A DNA stretch of 50,508 nucleotides from Streptomyces sp. PH10-H1. GTDB taxonomy: Bacteria; Actinomycetota; Actinomycetes; Streptomycetales; Streptomycetaceae. Under the pieces are notes generated by a model. It did not search any database and was not told the origin of the DNA. It saw nothing but the letters and a program-made list of their open reading frames with translations. The stretch's first letter is position 1. Each line of letters opens with the position of its first letter. The position numbers and the translations under genes are program-made. Below are positions 14,918 through 22,730 of this stretch, one piece after another. Location of the stretch: the NCBI RefSeq assembly GCF_030063355.1, contig NZ_JASISZ010000061.1, forward strand, positions 1-50,508, written 5' to 3'.

Positions 14918-16546
14918 TCACTCGTTCGGCCGTGCGTAGACCGTGCGCCCGGCCACCACGGTGCGCAGCGCCACCGGAAGGGCACGGTCCGGCGCGAGGT
15001 CCGGCAGTCCCGGCGTGCCCGAGCGCGGGTCGGTGGACCAGTTGGCGACGCGCTCGTCCGGGGCCTGAACCACCAGTTCACCGCCCTGCCAGAGCACGTA
15101 GTCGGCGGGCGCGCCCGGCACCAGGACGCCGGTGTCGTCCCGGCCGACCGCCCGCCAGCCGCCCCGGGTGTGGGCGTTGAAGGCGGCACGGGCCGAGATG
15201 CGGTGTTCAGGGGTGCGGTGGAAGGCGGCGGCGCGCACCGCGCCCCACGGGTCGAGCGGGGTGACGGGGCTGTCGGAGCCGAGGACGAGCGGCACTCCGG
15301 CTCGCACCATGGCCGCGAAGGAGTTGAGCGTACGGGCGCGTTCGGTACCGAGCCGCTGTGCGTACATGCCCTCCTCGCCGCCCCAGGCCGCGTCGAAGGC
15401 GGGCTGTACCGAGGCGATCAGACCGAGCGCGGCGAAGCCGGTGATCGCGTCGGGCGTCAGCATCTCGGCGTGTTCGACACGGTGGCGCAGCGCCCGGATC
15501 CGGTCCAGGCCGACGCGTTCCGCCGCGGCCCGCACGCCGTCGACGACGCAGGACACGGCGGCGTCGCCGATGGCGTGGAAGCCCGCCTGCACACCGGCTT
15601 CCGTACAGGCGGCCACATGGGCGGCGATGGCGTCGGTGCCGAGGAACGAGGTGCCGTTGTGCGGGGCGTCGGCGTAGGGGGCGTGCAGACAGGCAGTGCG
15701 GGAGCCGAGGGAGCCGTCGACGAAGAGATCGCCGCCCGCGCCGATGGCGCCCAGGTCCCGGATCCGGTCGAGGCCCGAGGCGTCCTTCACGGCCTCCGCC
15801 CAGTAGCCGAAGACCTGGGGACCGGATTCCGCCGCGGCGAGCGCCAGCAGGCCCGTGAGGTCGTCCTCGGAGGAGATGTCGGGGCCGGCGCACTCATGGA
15901 CGGCGCTGATGCCCAGCGACACGGCATGGCGCAGCGCAGCACGCTGCGCCGCGAGCCGCTGCGCGGGGGTGACGGCGGCGTGCGCGGCGCGGCGTACCGC
16001 GTGGTGCGCGTCGCGGGTGAGCGAGCCCTCGGGGTGGTGGCCCGCCAGCTCGCGCACACCGGGGACCAGGTCCAGCAGCGCGGTGGTGACGACGGCGGAG
16101 TGCACATCGACGCGGGTGAGGTAGAGCGGACGGCCGCCCGCCGCCTCATCCAGCTCCTGGCGGGACGGCGCCCGCCGCTCGGGCCAACGCGACTCGTCCC
16201 AGCCGTGGCCGAGCAGCACCCGGTCGCCGGGGTGGGCACGGGCGAACGCGGCCGTGCGGGCGAGCGCGTCGGCGAGGGAGGCGGCGGCGGAGAGATCGAG
16301 CCCGGTGAGCGCCAGACCGGTCGCGGTGGTGTGGACATGGGCGTCGGTGAATGCCGGGGTGACGAGCGCGCCGTCGAGCCGGACCACTTCGTCGACGCCG
16401 TCCGCGAAGGAGTCGGCGGCGCCCTCGGACCCCACCCAGGCGACGGTGCCGCCCTCCACGACCATGGCCGTGGCGAAGGGGTCGGCGGGGCTGTAGACGG
16501 TTCCGCCGCGCAGCAGCACGGTGGTGGAGGGAGTGCGCTCGTTCAT
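14918..16546 (-). CDS. YtcJ-like amidohydrolase
   Basis: A 542-residue metal-dependent hydrolase of the amidohydrolase superfamily, YtcJ type. It has an N-terminal beta-sandwich (LLRGGTVYSPADPFATAMVV), the metal motif VTPAFTDAHVHTTATG, the family's GHGWDESRWPE, DGSLGSRTACLHAPYAD, the histidines in GFHAIGDAAVS and HRVEHAEMLTP, and the late Asp in VPLVLGSDSPVTPLDPW. Such enzymes often act on N-substituted formamides or cyclic amides; the substrate here is unknown. It lies 30 bp downstream of an Lrp-type regulator on the same strand and is probably in its transcript. Confidence 0.93.
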   Translation of the reverse strand: MNERTPSTTVLLRGGTVYSPADPFATAMVVEGGTVAWVGSEGAADSFADGVDEVVRLDGALVTPAFTDAHVHTTATGLALTGLDLSAAASLADALARTAAFARAHPGDRVLLGHGWDESRWPERRAPSRQELDEAAGGRPLYLTRVDVHSAVVTTALLDLVPGVRELAGHHPEGSLTRDAHHAVRRAAHAAVTPAQRLAAQRAALRHAVSLGISAVHECAGPDISSEDDLTGLLALAAAESGPQVFGYWAEAVKDASGLDRIRDLGAIGAGGDLFVDGSLGSRTACLHAPYADAPHNGTSFLGTDAIAAHVAACTEAGVQAGFHAIGDAAVSCVVDGVRAAAERVGLDRIRALRHRVEHAEMLTPDAITGFAALGLIASVQPAFDAAWGGEEGMYAQRLGTERARTLNSFAAMVRAGVPLVLGSDSPVTPLDPWGAVRAAAFHRTPEHRISARAAFNAHTRGGWRAVGRDDTGVLVPGAPADYVLWQGGELVVQAPDERVANWSTDPRSGTPGLPDLAPDRALPVALRTVVAGRTVYARPNE

Positions 16547-16576
16547 GAGGGACAGTCTCTCCCCTGGCCGGCGCCC

Positions 16577-17026
16577 TCAGATGCGCGGGGGCCTGGCCTC
16601 GTACGGAGTGGACAGTACGACGGTGGTGCGGGTGGAGACCCCGGCCAGGGTGCGGATCCGGGCGAGCAGGTGCTCCAGCTCGCCGGGGGTCGCGACGCGG
16701 ACCTTGAGGATGTAGTTCTCCTCCCCCGCCACGCTGTGGCAGGCCTCGATCTCGGGGACCTCGGCAAGGCGTTCCGCGATGTCGTCCGGCGCGCTCGGGT
16801 CGAACGGCTTGATCGAGATGAACGCCGTCAGTGACAGTCCGACCGCTTCGGCGTCGACGATCGCCGCGTAGCCGCGGATCACCCCGCGCTGCTCCAGACG
16901 GCGCACCCGCTGGTGCACCGCCGAGGTGGACAGGCCGGTGGCCTTGCCCAGGTCGGTATAGCTCATGCGCCCATCGGCGACGAGAAGTTCCACGATTTGC
17001 TGGTCCAGCTCCTCCACGGCGGTCAA
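16577..17026 (-). CDS. Lrp/AsnC-family transcriptional regulator
   Basis: A 149-residue regulator with the family's two parts: an N-terminal winged helix (LDQQIVELLVADGRMSYTDL, GKATGLSTSAVHQRVRRLEQ, RGVIRGY) and a C-terminal RAM ligand domain (LTAFISIKPFDPSAPDDIAE, ACHSVAGEENYILKVRVATP, VSTRTTVVLS). No ATG fits. TTG at 17026 has GGGGGCAG upstream and gives the standard length; GTG 17017 is the alternative. Lrp proteins sense amino acids. It is probably co-transcribed with the downstream amidohydrolase. Confidence 0.92.
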   Translation of the reverse strand: MTAVEELDQQIVELLVADGRMSYTDLGKATGLSTSAVHQRVRRLEQRGVIRGYAAIVDAEAVGLSLTAFISIKPFDPSAPDDIAERLAEVPEIEACHSVAGEENYILKVRVATPGELEHLLARIRTLAGVSTRTTVVLSTPYEARPPRI

Positions 17027-17267
17027 CTTACTGCCCCCGGGGGCCTCCGGCACAGCGGGGAGGGGGCACGCGGGCGTGGGACGGCGTGCCGCCCGGGGGC
17101 GCACGCGCCTCGTCCGGCACCACATGTGACGAAGGCCACACCGTCTGCGCGGCGCAGCGGCGGCCGCCGTGGTTACCGGTGGCAACGGGCGGGAAGTGCT
17201 CGATATGGCCGTGGCCGTTGTGCCCGGCGGGCCCGTTCACGGGCGTTCATCCAAGGGGGATTCCACT

Positions 17268-17708
17268 ATGCGCACCCATGTGCGGCACAGCCGCGGCGAC
17301 AGTACGCAGCCCGCAGTCGAGGAGGATCACGAACGCGCTGACGCGTTCGACACCGCCGCGCCGGACGCCGAGGAGGCGTTCGACGAGGAGGGCGAGGAGG
17401 TCTACGACATCCTGCGGGTGCACTGCCCCGACTGCGCACGGCCGATCGCGCTGTTCGCCGGTGAGGAGCTGCTGCCGGAGCACGCCCTGTGCCCCACGCC
17501 GTGGAACCCGTTCGGCCTCACCGTCTGCCCCGGTTCCGGCCGCGCGCTGCGGGACGCGGAGCCGGTGGACGGCATGGAGTACTCCGCGGAGGACCTGGGC
17601 ACGCTGCTGACTCTGCCCGCCGGACTCGACTGGCGCACCCAGCCGTTCTCGCACGCGGCCGGCCCCGAGTCGCGCCCGGTGCGGGTGCCGCGCCAGCGCG
17701 CGGCCTGA
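17268..17708 (+). CDS. Conserved hypothetical protein with CxxC motif
   Basis: A 146-residue protein starting at ATG 17268 behind AAGGGGG. An acidic N-terminal half (AAPDAEEAFDEEGEEVYDIL) precedes a cysteine cluster: RVHCPDCARPIALFAGEELL, then HALCPTPWNPFGLTVCPGSG. The four cysteines could bind one zinc. The C-terminal tail is polar. I recognise no characterised family. It stands alone, divergent from the Lrp gene across 241 bp. Confidence 0.8.
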   Translation: MRTHVRHSRGDSTQPAVEEDHERADAFDTAAPDAEEAFDEEGEEVYDILRVHCPDCARPIALFAGEELLPEHALCPTPWNPFGLTVCPGSGRALRDAEPVDGMEYSAEDLGTLLTLPAGLDWRTQPFSHAAGPESRPVRVPRQRAA

Positions 17709-17730
17709 CCCCGGCGGCGATCGCTCGGAG

Positions 17731-17765
17731 GCCGGTGCCGCATCCCCGGGGGGTGCGGCACCGGC
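17731..17765. terminator. Bidirectional hairpin terminator
   Basis: A perfect 12-bp inverted repeat (GCCGGTGCCGCA / TGCGGCACCGGC) with an 11-base loop lies 22 bp after the hypothetical gene and just before the convergent acyl-CoA dehydrogenase stop. Confidence 0.85.
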
Positions 17766-17771
17766 GCCGCG

Positions 17772-18947
17772 TTACGGCCTGCTCTCCGGCCCCGCGAGGT
17801 GCCGGGCGATGACCATGCGCTGGATCTGATTGGTGCCTTCCACGATCTGCAGCACCTTGGCCTCGCGCATATAGCGCTCGACGGGGAAGTCCACGGTGTA
17901 GCCGTAACCGCCCAGGAGTTGCACGGCGTCAGTGGTCACCTGCATGGCGGCGTCCGTGCAGAAGAGCTTGGCCATGGCCGCCTGCCGGGAGAAGTCCCGG
18001 CCCGCGTCGCGCAGCCGGGCCGCGGCGAGATAGAGCGCCCGGCCCGCCTCGATCTTGGTGGCCATGTCGGCAAGCATGAACCGCAGCCCCTGGAAGTCCA
18101 CGAGTGGTCGGCCGAACTGCCGCCGGGTCAGGGTGTAGGCCAGCGCCTCGTCGAGGGCGCCCTGGGCGACTCCGATCGCGCAGGCCGCGATGCCGAGCCG
18201 GCCCGAGTCGAGGGCGGACAACGCGATGGTGAAGCCCTGGCCCTCGTCGCCGATGCGGCGCGCGTCGGGGACGGTCACGCCGTCGAAGTGGACCTGGGCG
18301 GTGGGCGAGCCCTTCATGCCCATCTTCCGCTCGGGCTGCGCTGCCGAGAGGCCCGCGGAGTCCGCGGGGACCAGGAACGCCGTGATGCCGCGCGGGCCTT
18401 CTGCGCCGCTGCGGGCGAGCACGGTGTAGAAGTCGGCGACACCGCCGTGGGTGATCCACGCCTTGGTGCCGTCGATGGTCCAGGTGCCGTCGTCGAGGAC
18501 CGCGCGGGTGTTCAGGGACGCGGCGTCGGAGCCCGCGGCGGGCTCGGACAGGGCGTACGCGCCGAGCAGCGCCCCGCCGAGCATGGCGGGCAGATGTTCG
18601 GCGCGCTGCTCCTTGGTGCCGAAGTGCGCCAGCGCGTGACAGGCGAGGGTGTGGACGCTCACCCCGAGGCCGACGGTGAGCCGGGCGGCCGCCAGCTCCT
18701 CAAGAACCTGGAGGTACACCTCGTAGGGCTGTCCCCCGCCGCCGTACTCCTCCGGGTAGGGCAGGCCGAGAAGTCCCGCCTCGCCGATGAGGGCGAAGGT
18801 GTCGCGGGGGAAGTGACCGGCGTCCTCCTCCTCCGCGGCCCGGGGAACGATCTCCCGCTGAGCCAGCTCGCGGGTGAGGGCGAGCAGGTCTCGGGCCTCC
18901 TCGGTGGGCAGTTGGCGGTCTACCGGCTGCGGGCCGTTGTGGGGCAT
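17772..18947 (-). CDS. Acyl-CoA dehydrogenase
   Basis: A 391-residue FAD flavoenzyme that oxidises acyl-CoA to the trans-2-enoyl form. Family marks are GLLGLPYPEEYGGGG, the FAD-binding LLGAYALSEPAAGSDAASLN, WITHGGVADFYTVLARSG, RRQFGRPLVDFQGLRFMLAD, and VQLLGGYGYTVDFPVERYMR. The catalytic Glu position lies in LQIVEGTNQIQRMVIARHL. The length is typical for the 380-390 residue class. No other beta-oxidation gene is next to it, so chain length or branching preference cannot be told. About 210 bp upstream of its start hold no gene. Confidence 0.96.
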   Translation of the reverse strand: MPHNGPQPVDRQLPTEEARDLLALTRELAQREIVPRAAEEEDAGHFPRDTFALIGEAGLLGLPYPEEYGGGGQPYEVYLQVLEELAAARLTVGLGVSVHTLACHALAHFGTKEQRAEHLPAMLGGALLGAYALSEPAAGSDAASLNTRAVLDDGTWTIDGTKAWITHGGVADFYTVLARSGAEGPRGITAFLVPADSAGLSAAQPERKMGMKGSPTAQVHFDGVTVPDARRIGDEGQGFTIALSALDSGRLGIAACAIGVAQGALDEALAYTLTRRQFGRPLVDFQGLRFMLADMATKIEAGRALYLAAARLRDAGRDFSRQAAMAKLFCTDAAMQVTTDAVQLLGGYGYTVDFPVERYMREAKVLQIVEGTNQIQRMVIARHLAGPESRP

Positions 18948-19156
18948 GGCGGCACGCTCCTCCCTGTCAGGCGCGGCGGCGTCCGCCCAGGGTGTGGCGG
19001 TGCCGTACGTCTTGCGGTGCCCATGAAGCCGATGGTCTCCCGCCGGGTCTCGGCGCGGCTTGATCAGCGGCTGTGGCGCGATGGAGTATGCCTGATCGGG
19101 CGCCCGCCGTCACGGGGCGAGGGTCCGGACACCGCAAAGACAGGGGCCCCGGGGGG

Positions 19157-19381
19157 TCAGTTGCTCAGCAGCCAGCGCAGCCGGTCGTACGCCGTGGCGT
19201 GGTAGGCGACGAGCGCGGCGGCGTAGCCGAGGGCCACGAGAGGCACTCCCGCGGTGGCGAGGGCGGCGACCGCGGTACCGAAGACGGCGGCCTCCACAGC
19301 GAAGCGCACCGGGCCCGGAACGGGGACGGGCGCCTTGCCCGACCGCGACCCGATCGCCACCAGCCACGGCAGCGCCATCAC
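19157..19381 (-). CDS. DUF2568/YrdB-like small membrane protein, short form
   Basis: A 74-residue protein with two hydrophobic helices (VRFAVEAAVFGTAVAALAT, LVALGYAAALVAYHATAY) and the family sequence APVPVPGPVRF. As I recall it, the YrdB/DUF2568 family is about 110 residues and has an extra N-terminal membrane helix that this frame lacks. The frame stays open upstream but offers no further ATG before overlapping the GGDEF gene's end; GTG 19384 is an alternative start. The gene begins 26 bp after the GGDEF-EAL stop on the same strand, so co-transcription is likely. Confidence 0.6.
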   Translation of the reverse strand: MMALPWLVAIGSRSGKAPVPVPGPVRFAVEAAVFGTAVAALATAGVPLVALGYAAALVAYHATAYDRLRWLLSN

Positions 19382-19407
19382 CGCCGCGTCGAGGAAGCCG
19401 ACGACAG

Positions 19408-21645
19408 TCAGGCGCTCATTGCGTCCGCGAGCGTCAGTGTATGCAGGTGTTCGGCCGGACCCGGGCGGGCGTAGTACCAGCCCTGGGCGGTGTCGCAGCC
19501 GAGCAGGCCCAGATGTTCGGCCTGGGTGCGGGTCTCCACGCCCTCGACGGTGACGGTGAGGCCGAGGGTGTGCGCGAGGGAGACGATCCCCTCGACGATC
19601 TTGAGGTCGACGGGATCGGCCGGATGCTGCCGGATGCCCCGGGTGAAGGCCCGGTCGAGCTTGAGGTTGCTGATGGGCAGCCAGCGCAGCGACGAGAGAT
19701 TGGAGTAGCCGGTGCCGAAGTCGTCCAGGGCGATGTCCACGCCCAGGTCGACGAGCCGGCGCAGCGGCTTGAGGGCGTCTTCGTCGGCGCCGATGAGGGC
19801 GCTCTCGGTCACTTCAAGGCACAGGGCGGTGGGGTCGAGGCCGGTCTCGTCCAGCACCGCGGCGACCTCGTCGACCAGCCCCGGGTAGTGCAGCTGGCAG
19901 GGGGACAGATTGACGTTGACGCGGACCGGTAGGCCGTCGGCGCTCCGGCGCTGCCATTCGCGCGCCTGCCGGGCGGACTCCTGCAGCACCCAGCGGCCGA
20001 GCGGGACGATCTGGCCGGTGCTCTCCGCGAGCGGTATGAACTGGTCGGGCCCGAGGACGCCGTGCAGCGGATGGCACCACCTGACCAGGGCTTCCGCGCC
20101 CTGGACGCTGCCGTCGGCCAGCCGGATGAGGGGCTGGTACTCGATGAAGAACTCGCCGCGTTCCAGAGCGGTCGGCAGCCGGTTGGTCAGACCGTGCCGG
20201 ATGATCGCACGGGCGTCGGAGTCCGGGTCGGCGACCTCGTAGCGGTTGCCGCCCGCGGCCTTGGCCCGGTACATGGTGATGTCGGCGCTGCGCAGCACAT
20301 CGGCCGCGCCGCGGGTGCCGGTGGGGCCCTCGACGATGCCGATGCTGCCGTGGACGGGCAGCTCACGGCCGTCGAGGCGGACCGTGGTGGACAGCGCCTC
20401 CAGGATCCGGTCGGCCAGAGCGGTGACCTCGCCCTGCGTGGCGGGGTTGACGATCAGTGCCGCGAACTCGTCGCCGCCGATGCGGGCCACCAGCTGGCCG
20501 GGCGAGGTCACGCACGCCTGCAGCCGCTCGGCGACCGCCACCAGCAGCCGGTCCCCCACGGCGTGGCCGAGGCTGTCGTTGACCGCTTTGAAGCCGTCGA
20601 GGTCGAGATAGCACAGGCCGAGGCGGTCGGCGCCTGTCCCGGGCGCGACGGCCTGTTCGAGGCGCTCGAAGAACAGCGCCCGGTTCGGGAGCCCGGTGAG
20701 GGTGTCGTGGGTCGCCTCGTGGCGCAGCCGCTCGTTCAGCAGCCGGCTCTCGGTGATGTCCTCCATGAGCGCCAGCTGGTACTGCGGGACGCCGGCGGAA
20801 TCCCTCAGCAGCGACACGGTCAGGTTGGTCCACAGCACCGTGCCGTCGGTGCGGTAGTACGGCTTCTCGATGCGGTACTCGTCGCGCTCGCCGCGGACCA
20901 GTTCCCCGTACAGTCCCCAGACCTCGGGCGCGTCGTCGGGGTGCACCCAGTCGCTGACGTTCCTGGTGCGGACGTGGTGCTCGCCGCCGAACATCCGGGT
21001 CAGCGCGTCGTTGACCTCCAGGACCCGGCCGTCCAGGTCGGCGATCCCGATGCCGACCGCGGCGCCCTCGAACACCGCCCGGAACCGGGCCTCGCTGGCC
21101 TGCAGCGCCTTCTCCGCCTCCGCCCGGGCGGCGATCGCCGCCCGCGAGATGGCCTCCTGCTCATAGCGGGTGCGTTCGACCAGCGCGGCGGCGAAACCGG
21201 CCGCGATGGCGTGCTGCAGCCGGGCGCAGCGCGCGCGGCTCTCATCGGCCGGCAGGGGCGGTCCCGGCGGGCAGTAGAGCACCAGGTACGCGTCGACCAC
21301 CCGCAGGATGCTGGGCAGCGCCTCGGGGTCGGTGCAGTGCGCGGCGACGAGCGCGGCGCCGACCTCGAAGGCCGGGCGCGGGTCGAAAGGGGTGGCCTGG
21401 AGCGCCTCGTCGAGTGAGACGGCCAGCGGGACCAGGTACTCCTCGAACTCGGTTCGCGTCATCGAGGTCGCGGTGGCCGGGTAGATCGCGCGGCTCCAGA
21501 TGGTCGCGAACCGCCGCAGACCGTCGGCCCGTACGTCCACCACGTCCTGCCCGGTGTCTCCGGTCTCCGCGGGCCGGAGCCGCCGCAGACCGTCGGCCCG
21601 TACGTCCTCCCCGGTGTCTCCGGTCCCCGCCGGCCGTGGGGTCAC
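19408..21645 (-). CDS. PAS-GGDEF-EAL cyclic-di-GMP signalling protein
   Basis: A 745-residue soluble protein. Residues about 45-180 are a helical N-terminal domain, about 185-300 a PAS/PAC domain (RFRAVFEGAAVGIGIADLDG ... QYQLALMEDITES), about 305-480 GGDEF with an intact signature (LVARIGGDEFAALIV), and about 490-735 EAL. The EAL catalytic set is present: GAEALVRW, VNVNLSP, LEVTESAL, ALDDFGTGYSNLSSL, NLKLDRAF and VEGVET. The allosteric RxxD before GGDEF is absent (SPGQ), so diguanylate cyclase activity should lack product inhibition. It starts at GTG 21645, overlapping the methyltransferase stop by 4 bp. Similar PAS-GGDEF-EAL proteins (CdgA type) regulate development in streptomycetes. Confidence 0.94.
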   Translation of the reverse strand: MTPRPAGTGDTGEDVRADGLRRLRPAETGDTGQDVVDVRADGLRRFATIWSRAIYPATATSMTRTEFEEYLVPLAVSLDEALQATPFDPRPAFEVGAALVAAHCTDPEALPSILRVVDAYLVLYCPPGPPLPADESRARCARLQHAIAAGFAAALVERTRYEQEAISRAAIAARAEAEKALQASEARFRAVFEGAAVGIGIADLDGRVLEVNDALTRMFGGEHHVRTRNVSDWVHPDDAPEVWGLYGELVRGERDEYRIEKPYYRTDGTVLWTNLTVSLLRDSAGVPQYQLALMEDITESRLLNERLRHEATHDTLTGLPNRALFFERLEQAVAPGTGADRLGLCYLDLDGFKAVNDSLGHAVGDRLLVAVAERLQACVTSPGQLVARIGGDEFAALIVNPATQGEVTALADRILEALSTTVRLDGRELPVHGSIGIVEGPTGTRGAADVLRSADITMYRAKAAGGNRYEVADPDSDARAIIRHGLTNRLPTALERGEFFIEYQPLIRLADGSVQGAEALVRWCHPLHGVLGPDQFIPLAESTGQIVPLGRWVLQESARQAREWQRRSADGLPVRVNVNLSPCQLHYPGLVDEVAAVLDETGLDPTALCLEVTESALIGADEDALKPLRRLVDLGVDIALDDFGTGYSNLSSLRWLPISNLKLDRAFTRGIRQHPADPVDLKIVEGIVSLAHTLGLTVTVEGVETRTQAEHLGLLGCDTAQGWYYARPGPAEHLHTLTLADAMSA
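21511..21639 (-). repeat. Direct duplication in the 5' end of the GGDEF-EAL gene
   Basis: Two copies, about 21511-21575 and 21582-21639, share CCGCAGACCGTCGGCCCGTA and CCCGGTGTCTCCGGT blocks, with an 11-bp insertion in one. They code for the repeated GDTG[EQ]DV...RADGLRR at the N terminus, before the first domain. Confidence 0.75.
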
Positions 21646-22457
21646 GCCTTGTGTCCCACACCGGCGAATCCCACGAAGGCCGCTGGGTCCTCCTCGTGGC
21701 CGGGCGGGGTGTCCGGGCGCCAGTCGGGCATCGACACGAGGCCGGGGGCGACGAGTTCGAACCCGTCGAAGAACTCGGCCACCTCGGCGCGCGAGCGCAT
21801 GATCAGCGGGGAGCTGGCCTTGCGGTAGACACCCTGCACTCCGCCGCCCTGCTCGGTCGAGATGGGCCCGCCCTCGGTCGAGGCGTGGGTCAGGACCAGG
21901 ATGCTGCCGGGGGCGAGCCTGTCCCGCAGTTCGGCCACGGCGGCGGCGGGGTCGTCCTCGTCGGCCAGGAAGTGCAGGACGGCGACGAGCAGCAGGGCCA
22001 CCGGCTGGTCGAAGTCGAGCAGGCTGTCGGCCTCGGGGCTGGCGAGGATGGACTGCGGCTTGCGCAGGTCGGCGGCGGCGATCCGCGCCGTCGGGTTGCC
22101 TTCCAGTACCGCCCGGCTGTGCGCCACGGCCACCGGGTCGCTGTCGACGTACAGCACCCGGGCCCCGGGGCTGGCGGCCTGGGCGACCTCGTGGACGTTG
22201 CCGAAGGTGGGGATGCCGGAGCCGATGTCGAGGAACTGGGTGATGCCGCGGTCCACGGCGTAACGGACCGCTCTGCGCATGAAGGCACGGTTCGCCTGCA
22301 TGATCTTCGGGAGGCCGGGAAAGAACTCCATCGCCTTGCGGGCCGCCTCGCGGTCCACCTCGAAGTTGTGCGATCCGCCCAGGTAGTAGTCGTAGATCCG
22401 CGACACACTCGGCACCGAGAGGTCAATTCCCTGGGGTGCCCAGGCAGGACGCTCCAT
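21642..22457 (-). CDS. SAM-dependent methyltransferase, DUF574 type
   Basis: A 271-residue methyltransferase of the streptomycete DUF574 family. It has PSVSRIYDYYLGGSHNFEVD, the glycine-rich SAM loop QFLDIGSGIPTFGNVHEVAQ, the acidic residue after strand beta2 (VLYVDSDPVAVAHSR), and VALLLVAVLHFLADEDDPAA. ATG 22457 is preferred: GGAG lies 8 bp upstream and the family N terminus MERPAWAPQGIDLSVPSVSR starts here. TTG 22496 in frame would run through the palindrome. The substrate is unknown. Its stop overlaps the GTG of the c-di-GMP gene (GTGA), so the two are translated together. Confidence 0.9.
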   Translation of the reverse strand: MERPAWAPQGIDLSVPSVSRIYDYYLGGSHNFEVDREAARKAMEFFPGLPKIMQANRAFMRRAVRYAVDRGITQFLDIGSGIPTFGNVHEVAQAASPGARVLYVDSDPVAVAHSRAVLEGNPTARIAAADLRKPQSILASPEADSLLDFDQPVALLLVAVLHFLADEDDPAAAVAELRDRLAPGSILVLTHASTEGGPISTEQGGGVQGVYRKASSPLIMRSRAEVAEFFDGFELVAPGLVSMPDWRPDTPPGHEEDPAAFVGFAGVGHKA

Positions 22458-22480
22458 CACGGTCTCCAGCTCATCAGATG

Positions 22481-22499
22481 ATCTTGGCCCGGCCAAGAT
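22481..22499. promoter_or_regulatory. Perfect 9-bp inverted repeat upstream of methyltransferase
   Basis: ATCTTGGCC, one base, GGCCAAGAT. It sits 24-42 bp before the proposed methyltransferase start, where an operator or a 5'-leader hairpin would act. It does not look like a BldD box. Confidence 0.5.
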
Positions 22500-22635
22500 A
22501 GCGGCCGCCTCTCGACCCGAGGCTATCGATCACCCGATCGAAGCGGAATATCATCCGGAAATGTTCCGTCCGTTTTCGACGAAGAACACCCGGCATATGC
22601 ACCTGCCAAAACGCGCAGCTGCGGACTCGCGCACA

Positions 22636-22674
22636 TGTGCGGGTCCACCAGCCGCCGGCCGGTGGACCCGCACA
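22636..22674 (-). terminator. Strong hairpin terminator after the chitinase
   Basis: A perfect 14-bp stem (TGTGCGGGTCCACC / GGTGGACCCGCACA) with an 11-base loop lies about 57 bp beyond the chitinase stop. Confidence 0.85.
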
Positions 22675-22730
22675 TCATCACCTACCGGCAGCCTGGCCCG
22701 GGCAGGTTTCCGCAAGGTGTCCGCGAGACG

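Noticed and set aside
14825..16834. A 669-codon frame antisense to the YtcJ-like amidohydrolase
   Set aside because: Glycine/valine/arginine-rich shadow of a gene with clear metal motifs.
22481..22499. A BldD binding site upstream of the c-di-GMP operon
   Set aside because: The sequence does not match the BldD pattern (AGTGA...TCACT-like); it is listed only as an unassigned palindrome.
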